The notes: generated from the letters alone by a model not told the origin. 64,000 nt of DNA from Xanthostigma xanthostigma (GCA_963575645.1 OY754466.1:35310001-35374000), one strand, 5' to 3'; positions 34,771-46,799 are shown, counted from the stretch's first letter. Program-made: numbers and translations.

Positions 34771-37680
34771 GTCACCATCTTTAGAAGTCCGCAATATTGG
34801 ATTTAGAGTGACGTCACTTTATTTTTCGAGTTATTCTCAGCAAGCCCTTTCATTTGATACCCATATTGTAGGAAAGCATAATAAAATTAGTCCGCCATCT
34901 TTAGAAGTCCGCCATATTGGATTTAGAGTAATGTCACTTTATTTTTCGAGTTATTCTCAGCAAGCCCTTTCATTTGATACCCATATTGTAGGAAAACATA
35001 ATAAAATTAGTCCGCCATCTTTAGAAGTCCGCCATATTGGATGTAGAGTGACGTCACTTTATTTTTCGAGTTATTCTCAGCAAGCCCTTTCATTTGATAC
35101 CCATATTGTAGGAAAGCATAATAAAATTAGTCCGCCATCTTTAGAAGTCCGCCATATTGGATTTAGAGTGACGTCACTTTATTTTTCGAGTTATTCTCAG
35201 CAAGCCCTTTCATTTGATACCCATATTGTTGGAAAGCATAATAAAATTAGTCCGCCATCTTTAGAAGTCCGCCATATTGGATTTAGAGTAATGTCACTTA
35301 ATTTTTCGAGTTATTCTCAGCAAGCCCTTTCATTTGATACCCATATTGTGGGAAAACATAATAAAATTAGTGCGCCATCTTTAGAAGTCCGCCATATTGG
35401 ATGTAGAGTGACGTCACTTTATTTTTCGAGTTATTCTCAGCAAGCCCTTTCATTTGATACCCATATTGTAGGAAAGCATAATAAAATTAGTCCGCCATCT
35501 TTAGAAGTCCGCCATATTGGATTTAGAGTGACGTCACTTTATTTTTCGAGTTATTCTCAGCAAGCCCTTTCATTTGATACCCATATTGTAGGAAAGCATA
35601 ATAAAATTAGTCCGCCATCTTTAGAAGTCCGCCATATTGGATTTAGAGTGACGTCACTTTATTTTTCGAGTTATTCTCAGCAAGCCCTTCCATTTGATAT
35701 CCATATTGTAGGAAAGCATAATAAAATTAGTCCGCCATCTTTAGAAGTCCGCCATATTGGATTTAGCGTAATGTCACTTTATTTTTCGTGTTATTCTCAG
35801 CAAGCCCTTTCATTTGATACCCATATTGTAGGAAAACATAATAAAATTAGTCCGCCATCTTTAGAAGTCCGCCATATTGGATTTAGAGTGACGTCACTTT
35901 ATTTTTCGAGTTATTCTCAGCAAGCCCTTTCATTTGATACCCATATTGTAAGAAAACATAATAAAATTAGTCCGCCATCTTTAGAAGTCCGCCATATTGG
36001 ATGTAGAGTGACGTCACTTTATTTTTCGAGTTATTCTCAGCAAGCCCTTTCATTTGATACCCATATTGTAGGAAAGCATAATAAAATTAGTCCGCCATCT
36101 TTAGAAGTCCGCCATATTGGATTTAGCGTAATGTCACTTTATTTTTCGAGTTATTCTCAGCAAGCCCTTTCATTTGATACCCATATTGTAGGAAAACATC
36201 ATAAAATTAGTCCGCCATCTTTAGAAGTCCGCCATATTGGATTTATAGTGACGTCACTTTATTTTTCGAGTTATTCTCAGCAAGCCCTTTCATTTGATAC
36301 CCATATTGTTGGAAAGCATAATAAAATTAGTCCGCCATCTTTAGAAGTCCGCCATATTGGATGTAGAGTGACGTCACTTTATTTTTCGAGTTTTTCTCAG
36401 CAAGCCCTTTCATTTGATACCCATATTGTAGGAAAACATAATAAAATTAGTCCGCCATCTTTAGAAGTCCGCCATATTGGATGTAGAGTGACGTCACTTT
36501 ATTTTTCGAGTTATTCTCAGTAAGCCCTTTCATTTGATACCCATATTGTAGGAAAGCATAATAAAATTAGTCCGCCATCTTTAGAAGTCCGCCATATTGG
36601 ATTTAGCGTAATGTCACTTTATTTTTCTAGTTATTCTCAGCAAGCCCTTTCATTTGATACCCATATTGTAGGAAAACATAATAAAATTAGTCCGCCATAT
36701 TAGATTTAGAGTGACGTCACTTTATTTTTCGAGTTATTCTCAGCAAACCCTTTCATTTGATACCCATATTGTTAGAAAGCATAATAAAATTAGTCCGCCA
36801 TCTTTAGAAGTCCGCCATATTGGATTTAGAGTAATGTCACTTTATTTTTCGAGTTATTCTCAGCAAGCCCTTTCATTTGATACCCATATTGTAGGAAAAC
36901 ATAATAAAATTAGTCCGCCATCTTTAGAAGTCCGCCATATTGGATGTAGAGTGACGTCACTTTATTTTTCGAGTTATTCTCAGCAAGCCCTTTCATTTGA
37001 TACCCATATTGTAGGAAAGCATAATAAAATTAGTCCGCCATCTTTAGAAGTCCGCCATATTGGATTTAAAGTGACGTCACTTTATTTTTCGAGTTATTCT
37101 CAGCAAGCCCTTTCATTTGATACCCATATTGTAGGAAAGCATAATAAAATTAGTCCGCCATCTTTAGAAGTCCGCCATATTGGATTTAGAGTGACGTCAC
37201 TTTATTTTTCGAGTTATTCTCAGCAAGCCCTTTCATTTGATACCCATATTGTTGGAAAGCATAATAAAATTCGTCCGCCATCTTTAGAAGTCCGCCATAT
37301 TGGATTTAGAGTGACGTCACTTTATTTTTCGAGTTATTCTCAGCAAGCCCTTTCATTTGATACCCATATTGTAGGAAAGCATAATAAAATTAGTCCGCCA
37401 TCTTTAGAAGTCCGCCATATTGGATTTAGAGTGACGTCACTTTATTTTTCGAGTTATTCTCAGCAAGCCCTTTCATTTGATACCCATATTGTTGGAAAGC
37501 ATAATAAAATTCGTCCGCCATCTTTAGAAGTCCGCCATATTGGATGTAGAGTGACGTCACTTTATTTTTCGAGTTATTCTCAGCAAGCCCTTTCATTTGA
37601 TAGCCATATTGTAGGAAAGCATAATAAAATTAGTCCGCCATCTTTAGAAGTCCGCCATATTGGATTTAGAGTGACGTCAC
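34771..37680 (+). repeat. 120-bp satellite array, 24 units
   Basis: Units start at 34808 and follow every 120 bases: 15 full units to 36607, one 103-base unit (36608-36710), and eight full units to 37670. Partial sequence lies at each edge. Each unit has GTGACGTCAC (or GTAATGTCAC in six units) and two CCGCCATNTT motifs 17 bases apart. Because 120 is a multiple of three and one frame lacks stops, the array shows 571- and 338-codon open frames. These are a by-product of the period, broken by a TAA in unit 15 and a frameshift in unit 16, and I do not call them genes. The short unit lost exactly one 17-base interval between the two TCCGCCAT copies. Confidence 0.95.
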
Positions 37681-37998
37681 CGATTTTCCCCAAAAAATTT
37701 ACAAAAATTTCTAGTAAAAATAGATAGAGTAAAAACCGTTTTAAAAACTATATTATTATTATTATATAAAACAACATTATAAGAGATATATTCTTTTACG
37801 CATGCGCCGATGTTCCCCAAAAACAATAGGCCACTTCATATTTGCATATCAAACATCCTCCCAAAATTTGGTTTCAATCCGCTCTTCCTTGATGTCGGAA
37901 TGATAAGAAATGTCAAAAGTGATGTTTGCATCAGCTGTCAAAGTATTAAGTTCTAATAATTAGTTATTCAAATTGTTAACTTAGAAGGCGTTGCATTT
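37681..37998 (+). repeat. 123-bp satellite remnant and shared segment F
   Basis: From CGATTTTCCCCAAAAAATTT onward this matches 49016-49320, including GCATGCGCCGATGTTCCCC and AGGCCACTTCATATTTGCAT. The right edge of the 120-bp array therefore falls inside a 123-bp monomer. Confidence 0.75.
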
Positions 37999-38565
37999 TA
38001 TTAAACGCTTTATATTAGCTTGGGTTGTAACTAACTATGTATGTATGTATGTAACTAACTACCGTAACGGAATCTTTGAGCATAATTTTCACCAATTTCC
38101 CGAAGTCTGATTAATTTGAAACTTTGCATACGTATCAAGGACCGATGACAATGCAATGATTTGATAACAGTTTCCCATTATCCTTATTAGGACCCCCAGG
38201 ATTAATAAATTCTTTTATAGATCCTCTGTAGTAAACGCTTTATTTTCACCAATTTCCCGAAGTCTGATTAATTTGAAACTTTGCATACGTATCAAGGACC
38301 GATGACAATGCAATAATTTGATAACAGTTTCCCATTATCCTTATTATTAAACGCTTTATATTAGTTTGGGTTGTAACTATGTATGTATGTCCGTAACGGA
38401 ATCTTTGAGCATAATTTTCACCAATTTACCGAAGTCTGATTAATTTGAAACTTTGCATACGTATCAAGGACCGATGACAATGCAATAATTTGATAACAGT
38501 TTCCCATTATCCTTATTAGGACCCCCAGGATTAATAAATTCTTTTATAGATCCTCACTAAAAAGT
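37999..38565 (+). repeat. Tandem duplication, about three units
   Basis: TTCACCAATTTCCCGAAGTC (with variants) and TTTGCATACGTATCAAGGAC occur three times at about 38090, 38238 and 38420. Units are unequal in length. ATGTATGTATGT short repeats lie in units 1 and 3. Confidence 0.8.
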
Positions 38566-38791
38566 GAAAAATAAAATATAGTTTAAAAAAAACTAAAAAA
38601 CACGCTTTATATCGGACTAAAAAGTAAAAAATAATTGTTTTAAAATAAGCTTAAAAAGCGTTGGGCGCTCGATGTACGAAAATGTGGAACAAAGCGCCCC
38701 ACGCTTTTTAAGCTTATTTTAAAACAATTATTTTTTACTTTTTAGTCCGATATAAAGCGTGTTTTTTAGTTTTTTTTAAACTATATTTTTA
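38566..38791. repeat. Foldback
   Basis: Left arm 38566-38669 and right arm 38693-38791 are reverse complements. ACACGCTTTATATCGGACT on the left matches AGTCCGATATAAAGCGTGT on the right. The spacer is about 23 bases. Confidence 0.85.
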
Positions 38792-40193
38792 AATATTTCA
38801 AATGGCATCCGTTTTTGAACAAATGCTATCTCCTTTGTTTTATTATTGTCATAAATAAAATTATCGACCAATTTTGTTTTAAGACAGAACATACGCAATA
38901 ATTAAATTACCATGTTATACCGTGCAACAGAGAGAGATAACCGAAAGATGTTTGCTATCGGTTATATCAGATTGAATTTATTTCTATATAAATGTGTATA
39001 AGAAAAGTGATTGGGCGAATTCTGTTGTACGAAATTTATGTAAAATTTTCTCCTCTTTCGTTTAAGACAGGTTTCGAACCGATCTGATTTAAATTGAGCG
39101 AGTTATAAGCGAAAAACTTCGTTTTTTCTAAATTGCTCCCCTCTGGAGCAAAAATTCAAAAATCGGGCGACGTTAGGATTTAAGTTACCCGGAGACAAAT
39201 CGAACAAAAAAAAGTTTTTTAAAATCGGTTAAGTCGTTTGGGCTGTACGCTGGATACAAAAAGCGTGACTCACAGATTCACAGACAAAGCGAGTACATAT
39301 AGGCGCTTTAGCTTACGCTATTCGCGCCTAAAAAAGACGAGTGTCCTTTAGACCACACGACTGAAGTAAAACTTCTTCCTGCCATAATTTGTTATTATTC
39401 ACCCCACAGAACAGTGTTCTGTGATTCACCCGAAAATTTACAAAATATGAACTTTAAAATGAATTTACAATTTTAATCACTTTAAATGTAGAATATTAAA
39501 GATATAATGAAAACAAAAGTAATACGTTGCAACGTTGTCACTGGCAAGTAAAGAGTACTGCTTATATTTTCGGCCACCTGATGGCGCCAAGTATGTGTCA
39601 TTCAACACTCTCTCTTTCTATCTTCACTAACTTATATCTCCCTCTCAACTTCCGTTCGCCTCGAACGATCACGCACCGTTCGCCTCGTCCGATTTCCGTA
39701 AACGCTTTCGTCAGCTTACTCCCCAAGTCAAGCGTGCCTAAAGAAGTTTTACTTCAAAAAAAAAAACCATCAAGTTTTGAATCAGTCGATACGAACACTG
39801 TAAGTGAAGTTCTCTTCTTTTGTTCGGCAAACATAAGAACGCATTAAGTTCTCAATTATCACGAACAATGGAAACAAACGCCCATCACGGACTACAACTG
39901 TTACCAACACACAGATTGTACACTTCATATACTAAGTACATTGTGATAAATTGCCTACTCCTGTCTTCATAGATTGATTCCCATTCCATTGTCTTTGCCG
40001 AGTCACAACTTCAATATGACATTGCATTACAGTGCTATTACATTGCGACAGATAAATGCACCTGTTGTGTCAGATTGACGATTGGGCAGCTATCCAGGGG
40101 TCTACATAATTGGGCGATTTTACACTGGCAGTGAGTCACGAGTATGATCCATGTTTTCGTGATTCACTTTTTTCATGACGATGGGCTAATGGG
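38792..40193. other. Segment F continuation, then no gene recognised
   Basis: About 38990-39130 (TTCTCCTCTTTCGTTTAAGA onward) matches 49540-49610, so the shared composite extends to here. From 39130 to 40193 nothing was recognised apart from AAGAAGTTTTACTTC, also seen in repeat D. Confidence 0.45.
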
Positions 40194-40660
40194 CAGGCCC
40201 GGATTTCGGAGTGTGACTCCCCTAGATAGTTCAAAAAAATTTCTGCCCCCCACTCCTGTCCTTCAGTGTAGAAATAAGTTAGGTACAATAGAATTTCAAT
40301 CAATACAGTGCGCATTCCTGCGAGCAAATATTTTATTTTATCATAGTTAATTGACTTTATAATTTTATATTATATTAGTACCGATAATGGTAGTTATTAA
40401 ATTACAATAACTACCATTATCGGTACTTATCGAATACTCGACAACAAGGAAACATCGATACATAAAAGTTTTTCAAGCCTACACTTGTGTAAATCGATAC
40501 TTTTATTTGGGGATTTTCTATTTATTACGTCGGTACATGTACCAACAAAATAGGCAGAAAATTCTTAAATTAGAAAAAGTTCCCCCCAAAATTTGCTGCT
40601 TCCTAAATCTTGCCGCCCTAGGCAACTATCTACGTTGCCTGTTCGGTAAATCCAGGCCTG
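40194..40660. mobile_element. hAT MITE with exact 8-bp duplication
   Basis: Begins CAGGCCCGGATTTCGG and ends TCCAGGCCTG. It is flanked by CTAATGGG on both sides (40186-40193 and 40661-40668). The interior holds AATAACTACCATTATCGGTAC-type palindromes and no transposase. Confidence 0.88.
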
Positions 40661-42589
40661 CTAATGGGCTATGAGCAAGTGGGTTTCCGAATGTCATACT
40701 CTAGTGGCAAAATAAGAAAACTTGTGCATAGTTCGTTACTATGGTTTTTCGCGTTAAACTTAACGTTTGACAAAATCGCGGACTCTATCATATTACATTT
40801 AATTTGTAAGAATGTAAAAAAGTGATATATAAAAGAACATTTTTATTAAAAAATTATGAAAACACGATTTTTTTTTGTAATAAGAGCAGACCGAATGAGT
40901 TACTCAGGGTATTTTATATTTTATTTTTATTTTTATAACACGTTAGAGAAAAGAAAATGCCATATACAGGATGATTTTTAAGTTAATTTTTTTTACAGCG
41001 TGTATAAGTAACTTTTTTTATCCAAACTTAAAAATGAAAAAGGAACGGGCTTTCAGTTTTATTAAATTGGCGTTATGTTATGTCACTATGGAAATATGTC
41101 ATTATCAAGTATTCACAGAAATTGTTAGAAGTTGACTCGGTTTTGTTGGACACAAAGATGCGTGCGTCGTAGCCATGCTTCTGTATAGGCTTGTAGTAGC
41201 GATAGTAGCCTTCCGCGAATTATTTGGGATGCAATTCCGATTTGTGGTATCATTTCTTCGCGTGTGTTAACAGGGCTTTTGATTAATTAAATAAAATTTA
41301 AAATATTTAATTAAACTTTGAAAGGCTGTTTTTCTATTATTTTTGAGTTTTGATAAAAAAATACTTAAAATATTTGTTCGTCTATATTTGATTTCTACAT
41401 GCTGTTAAAAAAAAATCAACTTAAAAATCAACTGTATATGAATGCATGAATTTCCAAAACTATACTGATTAAAAATTATTAATTTATTACTATAAAAACC
41501 TTCTTACTTTAAGCTAGTTTTTACCTGTTATATATAATCCTGCAAATAATATTAATTGTTCAATAAAAACGCTTGGCAAGATAGTTATTAAACACTATAA
41601 TAATAATATGTCTCTGTCGCAAAACGTGTGATTGACAGCTATTAAAAGCGCCGTTGTTCATCATCTTTGACAGAGTAAGTACGCGCGGTTTAGGAAGAGA
41701 ATTGTACGTCTTTGAAGTAATTCTGAAGAACACTTCGTTTGTAAATATTCTTCAACTGAAAAATATTTTCAAGAAAAACTCTATTAAGAATTACTTTTGA
41801 CTGCTCGCACAGGCTACAGATCCAGAATGAGTTGTATCAAGTCTTGAAAATTATTTTTTTTAATATACAATCTATAGACTTTAATTTACATTATTTTACG
41901 AGTAATCATCTGCGGCTTCGCTTCGCATTAATATCGGTTCTAATAGACTAAGAGCTTATGACGAATTTAAGTTGTGTTAGGCAAGTTGAATAATAAAAAA
42001 ACAGTATTTTATCGATGGGTGAATCTGGAATTGCGAGTCTGGCAGATAGAGCATTTGCAGTTATTTCGCTTCTGCACAGCATATGATATTTGCAAAAAAA
42101 AAAAAAAATTAACCAAAAAAATGTTTTAGGCAACTTGAAATTTCTTTATCTTTTATTTTAGCTTTTGTATAATCCAAAAGTAAAAATTAGCAGGTATTTT
42201 TTTCACAGGTATGTAGACTAAAATATGTTTTTGTCCACATACCTGCGATTTTGCTTATTACTTTTAATTAGTTTTTTATAAAAGAAGTTTTGAGATGTCT
42301 GGGTTTACTAAATTAGAAATCCGAATACTTTCATTCTAAATAAATGTCTCATTTTTCTACTTTGCTAATGTCGATGTTTTTATTCGATGTATCGTAAAAC
42401 ATCGATGATTTTATTCGATGCAACGTTTCGATGTGTCACATCTAAAAAAACATATGATATATTTTCTGCATGCGCATCTCTAGTTCACGAACAGACTTTT
42501 TTGCTCTTCTGCTCTGTGGTGTGCTGGTCGTTCTGCATAAGTGTGCGCGATTTTTTATCGTGGCATAAGTTTACTGATGTACAAAAATC
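40661..42589. other. Intergenic with a mariner-like remnant
   Basis: On the minus strand at about 41160-41285 a frame reads TREEMIPQIGIASQIIR and later AWLRRTH. This resembles the C-terminal part of insect mariner-type transposases. The plus-strand text ATACAGGATGATTTTTAAGT at 40972 could be the corresponding end. Nothing else was recognised. Confidence 0.35.
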
Positions 42590-42742
42590 GAAAACTGCTC
42601 CAATGATTTTGTTCAACTATATTCTAATATTACAAAGAGGTAAAGTTTGGATGTAGGAGGTAATCTCCGAAACTACTCATCCGATTTAAAAAATGTTTTC
42701 ACCAATATTTAGAATGGACCTTTAGGATGGACATAAGCTATA

Positions 42743-43343
42743 CAGGGTGTTCTACAAGCTCTATGACAAACTTTGACAGATGGTAGGCTGCTTGATTTTA
42801 AACATATTTTTTTTATAAACATGTGTCCGATTCGTTTTTGTTTAGAAGTTACAAGCATTTAACCTTTATTAACAATTCACAATAAAAATTTAATTTAAAT
42901 GATAATCACAAACTTAAGACTATAAAAATTGTTCGAAATGTCCACCCTCAGCTTGAATGCAAGCCTCACATCGACGAACTAAAGATTCGGTCACTCGAAG
43001 AATGAGATTTGGATCATTTCTTATTTGGTCGTCGGTATTCTTGAGCAGCTTGTCTGGCGTTACCATTGGAATACCCATATACAAACACAATATCTGCATA
43101 TTCCTCAGTCGAGAATAAATGCATTTTTTATTCAGAACTGTCACACGAAATATCTAATAAATAATTAAAATGACACTAACAATAATTATTGTCATAACAA
43201 CCGATATTTCTATTTATCAGCCTACGTTTTTGATTCTTTAAATGCTTGTAACTTATAAACAAAAACGAATCGGACCCATGTTTATTAAAATCAAGTGACC
43301 TACCATCTGTCAAAGTTTGTCATAGAGCTTGTAGAACATCCTG
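42743..43343 (-). mobile_element. Mariner-type element with TA duplication
   Basis: Ends are CAGGGTGTTCTACAAGCTCT and AGAGCTTGTAGAACATCCTG, with TA on both sides. Inverted similarity extends for about 100 bases inward (CAAACTTTGACAGATGGTAG). It carries only a transposase C-terminus. Confidence 0.8.
42920..43144 (-). pseudogene. Mariner-type transposase C-terminal remnant
   Basis: A 74-codon minus-strand frame ends RRCEACIQAEGGHFEQFL and stop. 'C....GGHFE.L' at the very C-terminus is typical of mariner-like transposases in insects. The DDE catalytic core is absent, so the element cannot be autonomous. Confidence 0.7.
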
Positions 43344-43460
43344 TATATTAGCGTGTTTTAAAATAAAAGTGTTTTTCGTAGAGACCAAATTTACAATCTA
43401 AGTCGACGAAAAAACGGTGGCAATCTACAAAATCGAGCGAAGCCGAACCGGGCCGCTAGT

Positions 43461-44708
43461 ATCTCATAAACGTCATTACCATTCCAATAATATGCAAGCG
43501 TTCAGTTTTCTTGTAAAAATCAAGAAATAACAGTTTACTGATGAAGAAAGTCGGTACCATTTCAGGTGTTAAAACAATAAATTGTCGAGTGAATACAGTA
43601 TTCAAGTCATTAGCAAGGTAGGAAGAAAAACAAAAGAAGAAGAAAAATACAACTTGAAAACATATTGCAAAACTATGTTTACACTGCAGGTTTCTAATAT
43701 ATTATACGTACCGCACTCGCATTCTGTAAACAACATCCTGACAACTATAAATGTGTAATTAATTTACTCAACCTTTTGCAATAGTTTTATGTTCGAAGGA
43801 ACATAATAATATACCCACATTTTGAAAGTTAGACAAGTTACACACCTTTGGCCATTTTATTGCAATGGCAGTTTATGTAAAACGAATTTATTGAAGACAT
43901 GAACAAGGCGGGATATTACGACGAGATTAATTCAATTCGAAGTATCCGTTAACCCTAAATACGCTGTATTGGTAGGCATTTATGCCCACAGATTGTACAG
44001 GCGCGTTTACACTTCAGTTTTCTAGCGATCAAACGGCGAAGAGCCCCGAACATGCACGAATATATAATCTCCATCATTATGTCCATAATCCATATTCACC
44101 GAACACATTAAAGATAGAAGTCACTAATCTTGGAACAAATTTACTTTCAATTCACCAAGCAAATTATCAGGTAGAAAAGTTCGTTAAACAATAAATATAC
44201 ACTGCACTATACTTCTTGCTCTTTTTGTTGAATATTTTGACGTTCACCCAAAAATCCAACCGATGGGAGTGTAAACGTCGAAAAAAGTATATAATAATGT
44301 TTTATCCTAACCCAATTGCACACAAAACTTCAACTTGAATGTTTTACAACGATACACTTCACAAAAGGTTAATAAACAGCACATAAATTCACAAAAGCAA
44401 CTGTAGATATAATACTCCACGTTTATAGGTTAGGTAGTTTACCCAACATGTAACACTACGAAATTGAGTTATACGGCGCCATTAGTGCGTCATGTTATAC
44501 TGCCCATCGGTCACGCGAATTAATCGATTTGTTAAAAAGAACGCTGCTTGGGTTGTAAATATTTACAGAAGGGCCGCGGCTAATGCAGCGTCGTTGAAAA
44601 AAATTACTGATCGCGTTTATATCCATGCTTGCTCTAAATAGTGGTATAGATTATTATAGACGACCGAAAACGCTTATATATAGTTTGCAATAATCCAATG
44701 TTCTTATT
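43461..44708. other. Intergenic, no gene recognised
   Basis: No convincing coding frame. The 70-codon frame at 43982-44194 has no family features. Confidence 0.35.
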
Positions 44709-45174
44709 CTCGCTGCACACGAGGCTGGTTTTACCGCTAGAATCAATGCCGTGATTTGCACTGGCTGGCGCGCTATCTACGAGAACGAAAATGGCATCAC
44801 TGCGGGCTCACAAGATGAATTTCAAAATTAGAACCTAGGCTATTTTTATTACTAGTTTGTCTGCTTGTTTTGAGCACGAACTAATCAGAAAATAGTGTCT
44901 TGTCACGTGGGCGACATGGACAAACGTTAACAAACAAACATGGCATCATAGTGTGTGTTTTGTTCAGAGACAATAAACGTCCACTTTTGTTAACAATCGA
45001 ACTATCACTGTGCGCGCACCAAACCCATCCACAAAGCTAGCTTCAAAACACGTATCGTGTGAAGCGAACACGTAACAGTCGTCACTGAATCCAGTACCAG
45101 AGCAGGCTTAACACCTAGCATCCAAATCTAGCAAGGAATCTAGCGGAAAAGCCAGCTTCGTGTGCGGCGACCTT
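44709..45174. mobile_element. MITE family A, copy 3
   Basis: Left end TCGCTGCACACGAGGCTGGT and right end TTCGTGTGCGGCGACCTT. The interior matches copies 1 and 2, with AACATGGCATCATAGTGTGT and CACCAAACCCATCCACAAAG. Confidence 0.8.
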
Positions 45175-45961
45175 TTTTCTTATCTATCTAGACCTCCGAT
45201 ATCATTATATCTTAATGCATAAGCCATGAATGTTTAATAAAAGAGGCGATATGTGAGCAAAAACTAAAAAAAAACGCCAAAATGTGTCATGTGTAACTAA
45301 GTAACGCTCTGTAACTAAATTTCACCCTGTTAACTAACGAAGTTCTAATAACTAGATATCGTCCTGTAATTGAATTTCACCCTGTAACTAAATTTTGCCT
45401 TGTCGTCTAGTCGTCGCCTTTAATAAAAGCCAAATTATAATCCAGCACACATATACAAAGCAAGCGTCACGCGCTGTCATCTTACGAAATACTAGTAACT
45501 AAATTTCTCCCTTTTATCATAGATGTTGCCTTCAACTAAAACCATGTTTAATCCCATAAAACTATCGCGCCAATTGCACGGTTTTACTCCCAACCAAACG
45601 CGCTATCAAACATATTTATTCGAATTGCAAAAATTATAACTAAACTATTCCACTATTTAAGATAATACTTTCGAAAATTGATAAGGTCAACGATTTTTTA
45701 TGCTATTTTGAGAAGATAGTGTTTTATATATAAACAGCATGTATAATAAAAGTCGATAGCTTTGTATACACATTAAAGAGAATGTTTCCATTAATTTGAA
45801 TTAAAACGTAATAAAATGAACGTGTTATAAAACGCATTTCGGAGAGTAATGTGTATATTTTTAAAACAACATTAATTTACGAAATACACTAATTTATAAA
45901 TTGTTAGTGTTAAATTTAATACTATAACATATCAGTTGGTTACATACACAAAAGTAATATA
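45175..45961. other. Intergenic with irregular CTGTAACTAAATTTC repeats
   Basis: Between about 45290 and 45400 the phrase CTGTAACTAAATTTCACC recurs with variation at irregular spacing (four to five times). The rest is AT-rich without recognised content. Confidence 0.4.
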
Positions 45962-46622
45962 CAGGGTGTTTCATAAACATTGCGCCAAACTTATAGAGGT
46001 TTCAGAGGGCAGAAAAATAAGCAATTTTGGTCAATAAACCCCTGTCCGGAAATGTGCCGTTTTGGCGGTAGGTTAAATGATAAATTTATAAGGTTCTATT
46101 AATTTATTAATGCAAACTACAACATCAACGGCTCAATATGGCGTCCATTTTGCTCCATGCACAGCTGGGCACGGTTGTTCATTGATGTCCGAACCCTGTG
46201 AAATATCCTTGACGAAGATGAATCCTGCTAAAGATGCCACGATCAGGATGGCGACGTGCTGGAAATCTCGCGGCATACAACCGTTTGGCTCGTCTTCCAT
46301 TCCCCTCAGCTTTTCCGTAAATAAAATGCATGTCGGCGAGTTCGGCATAAGAAAATTGGGCCATGTCGATAACAAATTAATTCACTATACTTAATTGTTA
46401 ATGCAACTGACATCTTGTCAATTGTTTCAAGGCGCTCTTAATTGAAATACGCTACTTAACAAAATACAAACTCCGTTGATGTGTAAAAGAAACCAAAAAT
46501 CTTTGATTTCCTTTAGAACCAAAATGGTACATTTTCGGACAGGGGTTTATTGACCAAAATTGCTTATTTTGATGCCTTCTATAACCTCTATAAATTTGGC
46601 GCAATGTTTATGAAACACCCTG
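45962..46622 (-). mobile_element. Mariner-type element with TA duplication
   Basis: Ends are CAGGGTGTTTCATAAACATT and AATGTTTATGAAACACCCTG, flanked by TA. Long inner inverted repeats include AATAAACCCCTGTCCG and CGGACAGGGGTTTATTG. It contains only the N-terminal helix-turn-helix part of a transposase. Confidence 0.85.
46179..46364 (-). pseudogene. Transposase N-terminal helix-turn-helix remnant
   Basis: Minus-strand frame starting MAQFSYAELADMHFIYGKAE and continuing through ARFPARRHPDRGIFSRIH. 'Y...E.ADMHF.YG...GN...A...Y..RFP.RR.P....F.R.H' is the N-terminal helix-turn-helix (DUF4817-type) of insect mariner-like elements. It ends before any catalytic residues. Confidence 0.75.
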
Positions 46623-46799
46623 TATATACGACTACATTTTTAAGCCTCTGCACGGACAGACGGCTTTTTTGATATGTTATAGGAACCATAATATGTAACA
46701 TCTAAATCCGCCGAAATTTTTTTACCATGACAAGACTTTCGTCACTCTAGTTATTTGATAAAGCAATTGTAATATTTTGGCTATCTTCATATTTTAAAG

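Larger units (their letters stand above)
42590..43460 (+). repeat. Widespread insect repeat G, split by a mariner-type insertion
   Basis: 42590-42742 (AAAGTTTGGATGTAGGAGGT, then AATCTCCGAAACTACTCATC) and 43344-43460 (ending CGAAGCCGAACCGGGCCGCT then AGT) are the two halves of a repeat familiar from insect genomes. A Helitron-like origin is possible because it ends in CTAG-T, but this is unproven. Inverted fragments recur at 46800 and 49760. Confidence 0.5.

Noticed and set aside
34771-37680. CRISPR array
   Set aside because: The repeats are direct and contiguous with no variable spacers, no cas genes are present, and the genome is eukaryotic. It is a satellite.
34808-37727. Open frames of 571 and 338 codons that look like repeat proteins
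   Set aside because: The unit is 120 bases, so any stop-free frame stays open across the array. Variants between units include changed residues and a stop, and the frame breaks at a 17-bp deletion. Nothing suggests a protein is made.
46110-46394. Plus-strand 94-codon frame as a gene
   Set aside because: It is the antisense shadow of the mariner-type helix-turn-helix remnant on the minus strand.
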